Below are positions 7,529-15,935 of a stretch of DNA of 64,000 nt, piece by piece (position 1 is the stretch's first letter; every line of letters starts with the position of its first letter). The notes under the pieces were generated by a model. The model worked only from the letters and a program-made list of their open reading frames with translations, made no database searches and was not told the origin of the DNA. The position numbers and the translations under genes were made by a program. The DNA lies in NCBI GenBank assembly GCA_965199915.1, contig OZ241348.1:868001-932000 (forward strand), given 5' to 3'. The stretch comes from VXYL01 sp965199915. Lineage in GTDB: Bacteria > Pseudomonadota > Gammaproteobacteria > Pseudomonadales > Azotimanducaceae.

Positions 7529-8518
7529 ATGCAAGCCATCATCGCCCGCGAAGGCGCGGCGCGTGTACCCGTGTGCACCGCCAAGTTCGCGGATCCCAAG
7601 CGCACCGCGGACGGCAAGGAGCGCGCCAAGGTGGTGCTCGGAGCGTTGCGCACGCTTTGGTTCAACACCGGCACGCTGTGCAATCTCGCTTGCGCCAACT
7701 GCTACATCGAGTCGAGTCCGCGCAACGACCGCTTGCTCTACCTCAGCCGCTCCGAGGTGGCGGCGTACTTGCGCGAAGCCGAAACGCTTGGCCTCGGCAC
7801 GGAGGAAATCGGCTTCACCGGCGGCGAACCGTTCATGAATCCGGATTTGCCGGACATGTTGGCGGACGGCTTGGAGGCCGGATTCGAGGCCTTGGTGTTG
7901 ACCAACGCCATGCGCCCGATGATGAAGCGCGCCGGCGAGCTCCTGCAATTGCGCGCGCGGCATGGAGACCGGCTGACGCTGCGGGTCTCCGTGGACCACT
8001 TTTGCCCGGAATTGCACGAGGAGGAGCGCGGCGGTCGCTCTTGGCGGCCGACGCTGGACGGTTTGCGCTGGCTCAGCGACAACGGTTTCGCGGTGCATGT
8101 TGCCGGTCGCCAGCGTTGGGGCGACGACGAGAAGACCTTGCGCGACGGCTTCGCGGCGCTGTTCGCCGCCGAAGGCGTGCGCGTGGACGCCTATTCGCCC
8201 CGGCAGCTCGTCTTGTTCCCGGAGATGGACGCGGACGCGGACACGCCGGAGGTAACCGCCGAGTGCTGGGGTCTGTTGGGCGTTCGCCCGGCGGACCTGA
8301 TGTGCGCCTCGTCGCGGATGGTGGTGCGGCGCAAAGGCGCGCTGGTTCCCGAAGTGGTGAGCTGCACGCTGCTGCCTTACGACGCGCGGTTCACGATGGG
8401 CGCGCGGCTGGCGGACAGCCTCGGCAGCGTGCCGCTGAACCACCCGCATTGCTCGCGCTTCTGCGTGCTTGGCGGCGGCAAATGCTCAGTGGGTGCGCGC
8501 CCTGCCGGGCGCGTTTGA
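7529..8518 (+). CDS. Radical SAM protein of unknown substrate
   Basis: 329 residues. The 4Fe-4S/SAM motif CNLACANC has Cys at about residues 51, 55 and 58, followed by GFTGGEPFMNPD (the GGE motif) and VLTNAMRPM. The C-terminal third holds further Cys (CTLLPY, HCSRFCVLGGGKC) but not a recognisable SPASM domain; they could bind an auxiliary cluster or metal. ATG at 7529 has only a distant GAGG; in-frame GTG codons upstream could be the true start. The last residues (VGARPAGRV) are encoded by a copy of an intergenic repeat, suggesting the original C-terminus was replaced when the repeat inserted. No peptide substrate gene is adjacent, so no pathway can be given. Confidence 0.85.
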   Translation: MQAIIAREGAARVPVCTAKFADPKRTADGKERAKVVLGALRTLWFNTGTLCNLACANCYIESSPRNDRLLYLSRSEVAAYLREAETLGLGTEEIGFTGGEPFMNPDLPDMLADGLEAGFEALVLTNAMRPMMKRAGELLQLRARHGDRLTLRVSVDHFCPELHEEERGGRSWRPTLDGLRWLSDNGFAVHVAGRQRWGDDEKTLRDGFAALFAAEGVRVDAYSPRQLVLFPEMDADADTPEVTAECWGLLGVRPADLMCASSRMVVRRKGALVPEVVSCTLLPYDARFTMGARLADSLGSVPLNHPHCSRFCVLGGGKCSVGARPAGRV

Positions 8519-8548
8519 GTTTGCTGCGCAAACTCGGTGGCGCGCCCT
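8493..8548 (+). repeat. REP-like double-hairpin repeat, copy A
   Basis: Two adjacent hairpins: GCGCCCTGCCGGGCGC and GAGTTTGCTGCGCAAACTC. It lies between convergent genes and supplies the stop codon of the radical SAM gene. Related copies are at 9801-9884 and 60399-60450. Confidence 0.7.
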
Positions 8549-8549
8549 T

Positions 8550-9647
8550 TTAGTTCGTTGCGCACACCGCCGGCGCCTCGTATTCCAAACCGAGCAGGCG
8601 AAAGTAGTTTTGCCCTAGGGCGATGTTGCGGAAGGCGTTGTCGTCCAGCTCCTTGTGGATGCGGCCGGTCACCTCCAACTCCTCGCGGTAGATGGAGAAA
8701 CTCTTGTTCGCGGAGGCGACGAAGTCCGTGCCGGGGAGGAAGCGGTCCGAGTGCGCGTTGATGAAATCGACGTACTTGGCGCGCATGGCGGGCACCGCGA
8801 ACACGCTGTCGTCGATCACCCGCCAGGACAGATCGAGCAGCAGGTTCGGATAGCGGTCCAGCAACGACCGCATGATGCGAATGTGCTCGTCCGCGTCCAC
8901 TTTCGTGAGCTCGCGGGAAAGGCCGAGGTGCATCCAGACGATCTTGTTGTCCGGGTACAGGCGCAACACCTCCTCGATCCACGGCTGGTACTTGGTCATG
9001 TTCTCGTCGTTGCCGAGGTCCGAGTGAATGGCGATGGGGATGCCGCGTTCCAAGAGCGCCGCCATGAATGGCGTCCAGCCCGCTATCGCGTCAAGCGGCA
9101 CCGCCCGTTGACCGTTGCCGAACACCGCCTGTTTCACCAGGTTCACTTCGCCCATCCAGCGGAAAAAGCCGGGGAACTCGTCGTCCAAGAGGTGTATCCC
9201 AGCGAGGATAGACTCCGGTCGCGCCAAGTCCGGAAACGTCATGGAAAGCAACAGGCGCACTTCCTCCGGCTTGTGCGCGGCCACGTTGGCGGCGTTCACG
9301 AAGTCGTTCTTGAGCGTCGGCGCGAGGGGCGTGCCGATGCAGTCCAAATAGTAGATGCAAGTGGACGAAACCGGCAGCATCTGCCCGATGCCGTAGACGT
9401 TGGCGAACAGCACGCCCGTTCGCTCGAGGTACTCGACCACTTCCACGAAGGGCAGGGCGGGGCCGCCGAACGGCCGGAAGTGCAGGTGCGTGTCCACGAC
9501 CGCGGTGTGCGGCATCTTGGCGCGGTCGTAACATCCGGCGTCGCCTTGGAACATGGCGATGGTCGCGCGCGGCGCGGAAACGCAACCCGCCAGAGCCAGC
9601 CCCAATGTCGCGCCGACGGCGCCCCGCCACAAACACATGGTCGTCAC
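8550..9647 (-). CDS. Lipoprotein amidohydrolase (amidohydrolase-2-type TIM barrel)
   Basis: About 365 residues. The N-terminus MTTMCLWRGAVGATLGLALAGC is a lipoprotein signal with lipobox LALAGC, so the protein should be membrane anchored, facing the periplasm. The barrel carries the metal-binding DTHLHF motif, later AIHSDLGN, VWMHLGLS and LPGTDFV, in the order of metal-dependent amidohydrolases/decarboxylases. GTG at 9645-9647 is preferred over ATG at 9636-9638 because AAAGGAGGG is 6 nt before the GTG. Ends with TAA at 8550, directly after repeat copy A. The substrate cannot be inferred; a lactone, amide or aromatic acid are all possible. Confidence 0.8.
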   Translation of the reverse strand: MTTMCLWRGAVGATLGLALAGCVSAPRATIAMFQGDAGCYDRAKMPHTAVVDTHLHFRPFGGPALPFVEVVEYLERTGVLFANVYGIGQMLPVSSTCIYYLDCIGTPLAPTLKNDFVNAANVAAHKPEEVRLLLSMTFPDLARPESILAGIHLLDDEFPGFFRWMGEVNLVKQAVFGNGQRAVPLDAIAGWTPFMAALLERGIPIAIHSDLGNDENMTKYQPWIEEVLRLYPDNKIVWMHLGLSRELTKVDADEHIRIMRSLLDRYPNLLLDLSWRVIDDSVFAVPAMRAKYVDFINAHSDRFLPGTDFVASANKSFSIYREELEVTGRIHKELDDNAFRNIALGQNYFRLLGLEYEAPAVCATN

Positions 9648-9800
9648 GCTAGCCCTCCTTTGGTCTTGAGTGGACAGCGTATGGTAACCGCCGCAGCGCG
9701 CCGACGGGAGGCGATGCGCGTCTCGCGCTCCGGCACACGCAAAGCCGGGTGTGGAACATTTGGTGGCAAGAGCGTCGGGAGAGTCATCGCGCTCGCCCTC

Positions 9801-9884
9801 AAGCCGCGCCCTGCGGGGCGCCAACTTAACTGCGGCAGGCACGGAGTTTGCGAAGCAACTCAAACGCGCCCCGCAGGGCGCACA
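9801..9884 (-). repeat. REP-like repeat, copy B (inverted pair)
   Basis: On the minus strand this reads GTGCGCCCTGCGGGGCGC, then GAGTTGCTTCGCAAACTC, closely matching copy A. A second GCGCCCTGCGGGGCGC in the opposite orientation sits at 9805-9822, so the element is a head-to-head pair. It occupies the 349-bp divergent spacer (9648-9996) between the amidohydrolase and etfB; nothing else clear was seen in that spacer. Confidence 0.65.
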
Positions 9885-9996
9885 TTAGAAGGTCCATCCA
9901 TCCAAAAAACGCCTTCAACAACGCCGGCGGATGTAGGAAAATGGCGGGGAAGGGCGTGGGCATCCCGCTCGGCCGGAAGGAGAGGAACAGAGGCGC

Positions 9997-10755
9997 ATGA
10001 AGGTATTGGTTCCCGTCAAGCGGGTGGTCGACGCCAACGTGAACGTGCGGGTGAAGCCGGACGGCACCGGCATCGATCTCGCCAACGTGAAGATGGCGGT
10101 GAATCCGTTTTGCGAGATCGCCATTGAGGAAGCGGTGCGGCTGAAGGAGGCGGGCGCCGCCACCGAGGTGATCGCCGTGGCCGTGGGCGAGGCGTCCTGC
10201 CAAGAGCAGCTGCGCACCTGCCTCGCGCTTGGCGCCGACCGCGCCATTCTGGTGGAGGCGCCGGCGGACCTCGAACCCTTGGCGGTCGCCAAGGTGTTGA
10301 AGGCGCTCTACGATCAAGAGCGGCCCGGCATCGTCATCTTCGGCAAACAGAGCATCGACGGCGACAACAGTCAAACCGGGCCGATGTTCGCGGCGCTGGC
10401 GGGGCTGCCGCAAGGCACCTTCGCCTCGCGCCTGACGGTACACGGCGACACCGCCGAGGTGATGCGCGAAGTGGATGGCGGCCTGCAAACCGTGTCGCTC
10501 AAGATGCCGGTGGTCGTCACCACGGATCTGCGCCTCAACGAGCCGCGCTACGCGACCCTGCCGAACATCATGAAGGCGAAACGCAAGCCGCTGGACACCA
10601 CCACGCTGGACGCGCTGGGCGTGGATGCGGCGCGGCGCGCCCAAGTGCTGAACGTGGCGCCGCCGCCGGGGCGGCAAGCGGGCGTGAAGGTGGAGAGCGT
10701 GGACGAGCTGGTGGACAAGCTGCGCAGCGAAGCCAAGGTTATCGACGCCGCCTAG
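9997..10755 (+). CDS. etfB: Electron transfer flavoprotein beta subunit
   Basis: 252 residues, full length. Begins MKVLVPVKRVVDANVNVRVKPDGTGID, with NPFCEIAIEEAVRLKE and the AMP-binding/conserved FGKQSIDGDNSQTGPM segment typical of EtfB, and the C-terminal recognition region LPNIMKAKRKPLD that docks to acyl-CoA dehydrogenases. The heterodimer with EtfA carries electrons from acyl-CoA and related dehydrogenases to ETF:ubiquinone oxidoreductase. First gene of an operon with etfA (35-bp gap). Confidence 0.96.
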   Translation: MKVLVPVKRVVDANVNVRVKPDGTGIDLANVKMAVNPFCEIAIEEAVRLKEAGAATEVIAVAVGEASCQEQLRTCLALGADRAILVEAPADLEPLAVAKVLKALYDQERPGIVIFGKQSIDGDNSQTGPMFAALAGLPQGTFASRLTVHGDTAEVMREVDGGLQTVSLKMPVVVTTDLRLNEPRYATLPNIMKAKRKPLDTTTLDALGVDAARRAQVLNVAPPPGRQAGVKVESVDELVDKLRSEAKVIDAA

Positions 10756-10790
10756 CCGGCGAGCCGTCAAAGGTTTAAGGAGCCCGAACA

Positions 10791-11732
10791 ATGAGCACTT
10801 TGGTGGTGGCGGAACACGACAACGCGGCGTTGCGCCCGGTCACGCTGAGCGTGGTGGCGGCGGCGCAAGCCATCGGCGGCGATTTCGACGTTCTGGTGGC
10901 CGGCGGCGGTTGCGCCGCGGTGGCCGAGGAAGCGGCGCGCATCGGCGGCGCGGGCAAGGTGTTGGTGGCGGACGATCCGGCCTACCAACACGCCTTGGCG
11001 GAGAACTTGGCCGCCTTGGTGGCGAACTTGGCCGCGCCGTACGACCACGTTCTCGCGGCCCACACCACCACTGGCAAGAACTTCCTGCCCCGGGTGGCCG
11101 CGCTGCTTGACGCGCAGATGGTGTCGGACATCGTCGGCGTGGACGCGCCGGACACTTTTCGCCGCCCGATCTACGCTGGCAACGCCATCGCCACGGTGCA
11201 ATCGACGGACGCCAAGAAAGTGGTGTCCGTGCGCGGCACCGGCTTCGACCCGGCGCCCGCGGACGGCGGCGCCGCGGTGGTCGAAACGGTGAACGCAGTC
11301 CACGATCCGGCGCTGTCGCAATTCGTCGGCGAGGAGATCGCCAAATCCGAACGCCCGGAACTCACCGCCGCCTCCATCGTCATCTCCGGCGGCCGCGGCA
11401 TGCAAAGCGGCGACAACTTCGCACTGCTGGAGGGCATCGCGGACAAGCTCGGCGCCGCCATCGGCGCCTCCAGGGCGGCGGTGGACGCCGGATTCGTGCC
11501 GAACGACATGCAGGTGGGGCAAACCGGCAAGATCGTCGCGCCGGACCTGTACATCGCGGTGGGCATCTCCGGCGCCATCCAACATTTGGCGGGCATGAAG
11601 GATTCCAAGGTGATCGTGGCCATCAACAAGGACGCGGACGCGCCCATCTTCCAAGTGGCGGACTACGGCTTGGTGGCGGACCTGTTCCAAGCGCTGCCGG
11701 AGTTGGAAGCGGCGCTGGGGCCCTCGGCGTAA
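10791..11732 (+). CDS. etfA: Electron transfer flavoprotein alpha subunit
   Basis: 313 residues. N-terminal MSTLVVAEHDNAALRPVTL; the C-terminal FAD domain shows GGRGMQSGDNF, GASRAAVDAGFVPNDMQVGQTGKIVAPDLYIAVGISGAIQHLAGM and the INKDADAPIF signature. AAGGAG lies 8 nt before the ATG. Pairs with EtfB to accept electrons from FAD-dependent dehydrogenases such as the acyl-CoA dehydrogenase encoded at 14254-15858. Confidence 0.96.
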   Translation: MSTLVVAEHDNAALRPVTLSVVAAAQAIGGDFDVLVAGGGCAAVAEEAARIGGAGKVLVADDPAYQHALAENLAALVANLAAPYDHVLAAHTTTGKNFLPRVAALLDAQMVSDIVGVDAPDTFRRPIYAGNAIATVQSTDAKKVVSVRGTGFDPAPADGGAAVVETVNAVHDPALSQFVGEEIAKSERPELTAASIVISGGRGMQSGDNFALLEGIADKLGAAIGASRAAVDAGFVPNDMQVGQTGKIVAPDLYIAVGISGAIQHLAGMKDSKVIVAINKDADAPIFQVADYGLVADLFQALPELEAALGPSA

Positions 11733-11745
11733 GAGATCGCGGCGT

Positions 11746-12888
11746 TTAGCGAATCACTTCGCCGTTCCACAAGCGCCGCAGGAAGTCCAGCACCGGCAGC
11801 ACGCGCACCTCGTCCCACTGCGCGGCGCGCTGGCCGAGATAGACGCCGTAGCAGGTGGCGCTTGGCAGGTGTTCCCGCAGCCGGCGCAAGCCGCGGTGGA
11901 AGCGCTTGTTCCAGCGGGTGGCGGACTTCACCTCGATGGCGACAAACCCGTTCGCCGCCTCGCACAGCAGGTCCACTTCGGCCCCGTCGTGGGTGCGCCA
12001 GAAGTGCAATCGGTAGTCCAAGCGCGAATACGCCAAGTAGGCGCGCAGTTCGTTCAGCACAAACGTCTCCGCCAGCGCGCCCAGCTCCTCGTTCGTAGGC
12101 GGGTAGGGCAGACGTCCGCTGAGCACCCGCGCGACGCCAGCGTCGAAGAAGTAGAACTTGCTGTGCGCCACTTGCTTGTTCGCGGACTTGAGCTTCCATG
12201 CCGGCAGCCAGCACCCAAGCAGCGTGTCCACCAAGATGTCGAAGTGGCTGCGCACGGTCTCGCGCCGAACGCCCACGGCTTTGGCGATGGCGGAGGCGTT
12301 GGTGGTCTGTCCGTTGTGGCGCGCGGCCACCTCCAAGAAGCGGGCGAACGCGCCGATGTTGCGCGTCAACGCTTCCGCTTGCACCTCCTGCACCAGATAG
12401 GTCTCCGCGTAGCTGCGCAGGTACTGGCGCGGATCGTCCGCGTTCACGGCCATCGGCAGGGATCCGTAGCGCAGGAACTTGGCCGCGTCGCGATCGAATC
12501 CGAGTTCCGCCGAAACGAGCGGCCTCATCGCCAAGGTGACCGCCCGTCCGGCCAGCAGATTGACGCCGCCGCGCCGGAGCTTGCGGGCGCTGGACCCGGA
12601 CAGCAGGAAGCGCAGCCGCCGCGTCTCGATGAGGCGATGCACTTCGTCGAGCAGCGCCGGCACCTTCTGCACCTCGTCGATGACCACCCAAGCGCCGGGG
12701 GAAAGCACCGACAGTTCGTGGTAGAGCAGCTGCGGCTGCACGGCCAAGCGGAGCGCTTCGCCGGTGTCCAGCAGATCGTAGACGGCTGCGCCGGGGAAAT
12801 GATCGCGCAGCCAAGTGGACTTTCCCGTGCCCCGAGGCCCGAAGAGAAAAGCCGAAACGGAAGGCTTGTGAAGTAATCTTGCGTACAT
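11746..12888 (-). CDS. ATPase of the AAA_14/DUF4143 type
   Basis: 380 residues. Walker A GPRGTGKST at about residues 17-25, Walker B WVVIDEVQKVP, and a sensor-like FLLSGSSARKLRRGG. The middle has a helix-turn-helix-like ASAIAKAVGVRRETVRSHFDIL. The C-terminal half has the PD-(D/E)XK-like pattern HDGAEVDLL...FVAIEVKSATRW typical of DUF4143 proteins. These ATPases are widespread, often horizontally moved, and their role is unknown. It stands alone, convergent with etfA (13 bp apart) and upstream in direction of nothing related. Nearby sequence at 12890-12920 is AT-richer than the surroundings. Confidence 0.85.
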   Translation of the reverse strand: MYARLLHKPSVSAFLFGPRGTGKSTWLRDHFPGAAVYDLLDTGEALRLAVQPQLLYHELSVLSPGAWVVIDEVQKVPALLDEVHRLIETRRLRFLLSGSSARKLRRGGVNLLAGRAVTLAMRPLVSAELGFDRDAAKFLRYGSLPMAVNADDPRQYLRSYAETYLVQEVQAEALTRNIGAFARFLEVAARHNGQTTNASAIAKAVGVRRETVRSHFDILVDTLLGCWLPAWKLKSANKQVAHSKFYFFDAGVARVLSGRLPYPPTNEELGALAETFVLNELRAYLAYSRLDYRLHFWRTHDGAEVDLLCEAANGFVAIEVKSATRWNKRFHRGLRRLREHLPSATCYGVYLGQRAAQWDEVRVLPVLDFLRRLWNGEVIR

Positions 12889-12927
12889 GATGCCGCAATT
12901 TTACCCGAAAAATGCGGTATATATACA

Positions 12928-14034
12928 TCAATTTTCGTCTTCGTTGCCTTGCTTGGCCAAACCGGCCCGCCTCAGTTCGCCGCCGGTGGGGTTTGCCGGC
13001 CCCGGCGGATTTGCCGGCCCCGGCGTGCGCCTGGCCGTGTACCACATCACGGGCTGGGCGTGTTCGTGAACTTGCTCGCTCACGTCCAGCACCATGGCGA
13101 AGAGCGCCATGCGCACCACCACGCCGTTGTCGGTTTGCCGGAAGATCGCCAGGTTCGGGTTGGCGATGAGGTCGTCGTCCAGCTCTTGCGCCTGGGTGCG
13201 CGAATCGCGGGGCAGGGGATGCATGATCACCGTGTTGGGTTCGCAGTGTTCGGTGTAGATGGCTTGGTTGACGCGGAACAGGCCGCGGTAGCGATCGGCC
13301 TCCGCCTGGGTGGCGAACCGCTCCTCTTGGGTGCGCGTGACGTACAGGATGTCCACATGGTGGATGCCGTCCTCCAAAGCGTGGAACACCTCCACCTCGT
13401 GGCCGCGCCGGCGCAGCGCGGCGGTGATGCCGGCGGGCGCTTCCAACCCCGGTGGCGACACCAAGTGCGCGCGGACGTCGTTGAACTGCGCGAGGAGCTT
13501 CAGCAGCGAATGCACGGCGCGTCCGTATTTCAAGTCGCCGATGACGGCGATGCGCAAGCCGTCGATGCCGCGCCCGCGGCCGGCCAGCTCGCGGCGCACG
13601 GTGTAGAGGTCGAGGAGCGCTTGGCTGGGGTGTTCGTTGGCGCCGTCGCCGCCGTTCATCACCGGCACCCGCGACGCCGCGGCGAACTCGGCCACCGCGC
13701 CGTCGGCCGGGTGGCGCATCACGATCACGTCGCTGTAGCCGGACAGCACCCGCGCCGTGTCGTGCAGCGACTCGCCCTTGGTCAGCGACGACGCCCGCAT
13801 GCCGGTGGTCTCGCGCACATCGCCGCCAAGCAGATTGAACGCCGAACCGAACGACACGCGGGTGCGCGTGCTCGGCTCGAAGAACATGTTGGTGAGGATG
13901 GCGCCCTGCAACACGCGGGTGATGCGCCGCCGATTGGCGTAGGGCAGCATCTGGTCGGCCACAGCGAACACCCGCTCGATGTCCTCGCGCTCGAACTGAT
14001 CGACCGATAGGATGTGACTGCCAACGAAATCCAA
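12928..14034 (-). CDS. pyrB: Aspartate carbamoyltransferase catalytic chain
   Basis: Carbamoyl phosphate plus aspartate to N-carbamoylaspartate, in pyrimidine synthesis. Carbamoyl phosphate motif FFEPSTRTRVSF, then KGESLHDTARVLSGYSDVIVMRHP, NGGDGANEHPSQALLDLYT and MHPLPRDSR. About 368 residues, longer than the 310 of E. coli PyrB: the extra C-terminus holds a PGPANPPGPANPTGG repeat. The start is uncertain: TTG at 14032-14034, with GAGGGAG upstream, gives the family N-terminus (M)DFVGSHILSVDQF. ATG at 14100 would add 22 unconserved residues. No pyrI or pyrC is adjacent. Confidence 0.92.
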   Translation of the reverse strand: MDFVGSHILSVDQFEREDIERVFAVADQMLPYANRRRITRVLQGAILTNMFFEPSTRTRVSFGSAFNLLGGDVRETTGMRASSLTKGESLHDTARVLSGYSDVIVMRHPADGAVAEFAAASRVPVMNGGDGANEHPSQALLDLYTVRRELAGRGRGIDGLRIAVIGDLKYGRAVHSLLKLLAQFNDVRAHLVSPPGLEAPAGITAALRRRGHEVEVFHALEDGIHHVDILYVTRTQEERFATQAEADRYRGLFRVNQAIYTEHCEPNTVIMHPLPRDSRTQAQELDDDLIANPNLAIFRQTDNGVVVRMALFAMVLDVSEQVHEHAQPVMWYTARRTPGPANPPGPANPTGGELRRAGLAKQGNEDEN

Positions 14035-14241
14035 GGTTGCTCCCTCTTGTGAGGGTGCGCCGAAACTGGCGCCGCCCTTGGAGCGGGCATTGTACGCCAT
14101 CGAGCATCCACCGTGGGCCGAAGCGCACATAGAACGGGGACGTCGAACATGCCAGCGCAACGCGGGTTGGGCGTCCACCTTGACATCGCATGTACCGCGG
14201 GCGGTGCCATGTGCCATGCCATGCGCCGCGCCGCGGTCGCG

Positions 14242-14247
14242 TAGAAT
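14242..14247 (+). promoter_or_regulatory. -10 box placing transcription start at the acyl-CoA dehydrogenase ATG
   Basis: TAGAAT at 14242-14247 is followed after 6 nt by the ATG at 14254. No Shine-Dalgarno sequence precedes the ATG, so a leaderless transcript is plausible. No convincing -35 element was found. Confidence 0.35.
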
Positions 14248-14253
14248 GGCCTC

Positions 14254-15858
14254 ATGCAGCGCGTTCGCCAAGCCGTTGACGCTGCGGCGTCCCTGTTCGA
14301 ACAGGCGCGGCGCCACCTCGCCGGGCGCGATGTGGACGAAGCGCAGATGGAGGTCTTCGACTTGGCGCTCTGCTGGGCCGAGATCGAAGCCGCCCGGGCC
14401 GCGATCGATGCGCTGGACGACGGCGCGGCGGCGCAGGACGAGTTCGCCGCCGCGTTGACGCGGCATTTTTGCGCCGACGCCGTGGCCACGCTCATCGCCC
14501 GGCTGCGCAGCCGCCCCAGCGCGTTCGGCGTGTCGTCCCGCTCCATCGATGCGGACAGCGCCCGCTTCGTGGACGCCACGCTGGCGCCGGCCGCCATCGC
14601 CGAACTCGGTGAGGCCGTGCGCCGGCGCAAGGGCCGGGACGCGGACGACGATTTGGGCGGACCGCACGCCATGATGCGCGACACCTTCCGCCGCTTCGCC
14701 GAAGAGCGGGTGATGCCTTTGGCGCAGCGCATCCACCGCGAAGACGCCATGATCCCGGACGCGATCATTGACGGCCTGCGCGACCTCGGCTGTTTCGGCC
14801 TCTCGGTTCCCGAGCGCTACGGGGGGTTGAAACCGGACGATGGCGACGACAGCTTGGGGATGGTGATCGTCACCGAGGAACTCTCGCGCGGTTCGCTCGG
14901 CGCCGCCGGCAGCCTGATCACGCGACCGGAAATCATGGCCCGCGCCGTTCTCGAAGGCGGCACCGAGGAACAGAAGGCGCGTTGGCTCCCGCGCGTTGCC
15001 GCCGGCGATCCGCTGGTGGCCGTGGCGGTGACCGAGCCCGACACCGGTTCCGACGTCGCGTCGGTGGCCTTGCGCGCGGCGCCGGCGTCGCGGCAGGGGG
15101 AACAGGGTTGGGTGCTGAACGGCACGAAGACGTGGTGTACGTTCGCCGGCAAAGCGGGCTTCGTGCTCGTGCTGGCGCGCACGGACGCCGACGCGCGGCC
15201 GCCGCACCGCGGCCTGTCGTTGTTCGTGGTGGAGAAGCCGAGCACGAGCGAGCGCGAATTCGCCCACCGAGGGCCGTGCGGCGGTGCCGTGTCGGGCCGC
15301 GCCATCGCCACCATCGGCTATCGCGGCATGCACTCGTTCGAGGTGTTCTTCGACGACTACTTCCTGCCTCGCGGCGCCTTGGTGGGCGAGGAGGGCGGGC
15401 GCAACCGGGGCTTCTACCACACCATGCGCGGGTTCGCCGGCGGCCGGTTGCAAACCGCGGCGCGGGCCTGCGGTTTGATGCGCGCCGCCTGCGAACGCGC
15501 CGTGGCGCACGCGGAACAACGCGTGGTCTTCAACCGCCCGTTGGCGAGCTATCCCTTGACGCTGCAGAAACTCGCCCGCATGGCGGCGACGATCCATGTC
15601 TGCCAACGGTTCACCCGCGCCGTCGCCGGCCTGATGGATCGCGGCGAAGGCCAGTTGCAGGCCAGCTTGGTGAAACTGCTCGCCTGCCGCGCCGCCGAGT
15701 GGGTGACGCGGGAGGCGGTGCAGATTCACGGCGGCATGGGCTACGCCGAGGAAACGGACGCGAGCCGCTACTTCCTGGACGCCCGCGTGTTGCCGATCTT
15801 CGAGGGCGCGGAGGAGACGCTCGCGTTGAAGGTCGTGGGCAAAGCGCTGTTGGAGTAG
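14254..15858 (+). CDS. Acyl-CoA dehydrogenase with N-terminal extension ((2S)-methylsuccinyl-CoA dehydrogenase-like)
   Basis: 534 residues against about 380 for ordinary acyl-CoA dehydrogenases. Residues 1-150 are a helical extension without known motif. The core has FGLSVPERYGGL, AVTEPDTGSD (FAD binding), WVLNGTKTWCTFAG, GRLQTAARACG, VQIHGGMGYAEE and LPIFEGAEETLALKVVGKALLE, where the Glu of IFEGAEE is in the position of the catalytic base. Length and layout resemble (2S)-methylsuccinyl-CoA dehydrogenase of the ethylmalonyl-CoA pathway, but other genes of that pathway are not in the window, so the substrate is uncertain. It would pass electrons to EtfAB. Divergent from pyrB. Confidence 0.82.
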   Translation: MQRVRQAVDAAASLFEQARRHLAGRDVDEAQMEVFDLALCWAEIEAARAAIDALDDGAAAQDEFAAALTRHFCADAVATLIARLRSRPSAFGVSSRSIDADSARFVDATLAPAAIAELGEAVRRRKGRDADDDLGGPHAMMRDTFRRFAEERVMPLAQRIHREDAMIPDAIIDGLRDLGCFGLSVPERYGGLKPDDGDDSLGMVIVTEELSRGSLGAAGSLITRPEIMARAVLEGGTEEQKARWLPRVAAGDPLVAVAVTEPDTGSDVASVALRAAPASRQGEQGWVLNGTKTWCTFAGKAGFVLVLARTDADARPPHRGLSLFVVEKPSTSEREFAHRGPCGGAVSGRAIATIGYRGMHSFEVFFDDYFLPRGALVGEEGGRNRGFYHTMRGFAGGRLQTAARACGLMRAACERAVAHAEQRVVFNRPLASYPLTLQKLARMAATIHVCQRFTRAVAGLMDRGEGQLQASLVKLLACRAAEWVTREAVQIHGGMGYAEETDASRYFLDARVLPIFEGAEETLALKVVGKALLE

Positions 15859-15880
15859 CGGCGCGGGCTGGGAGCGCGTT

Positions 15881-15934
15881 GCCAACGCGGTTTGCGGACA
15901 ACGCCGCATCGACTGCGGCGTATACTGCCGAGCC
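15881..15934 (+). promoter_or_regulatory. Duplicated promoter region, copy R1 (upstream of AAA ATPase)
   Basis: Contains AACGCGG, GGAC, AACG, TCGACTGCG and TATACTGC(C)GAGC in the same order as the region upstream of the PLD-like gene (17113-17138 joined to 18762-18805). TATACT at 15921-15926 is a good -10 box; the ATG follows 10 nt after it, so the mRNA leader would be nearly absent. No clear -35. Confidence 0.5.
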
Positions 15935-15935
15935 T

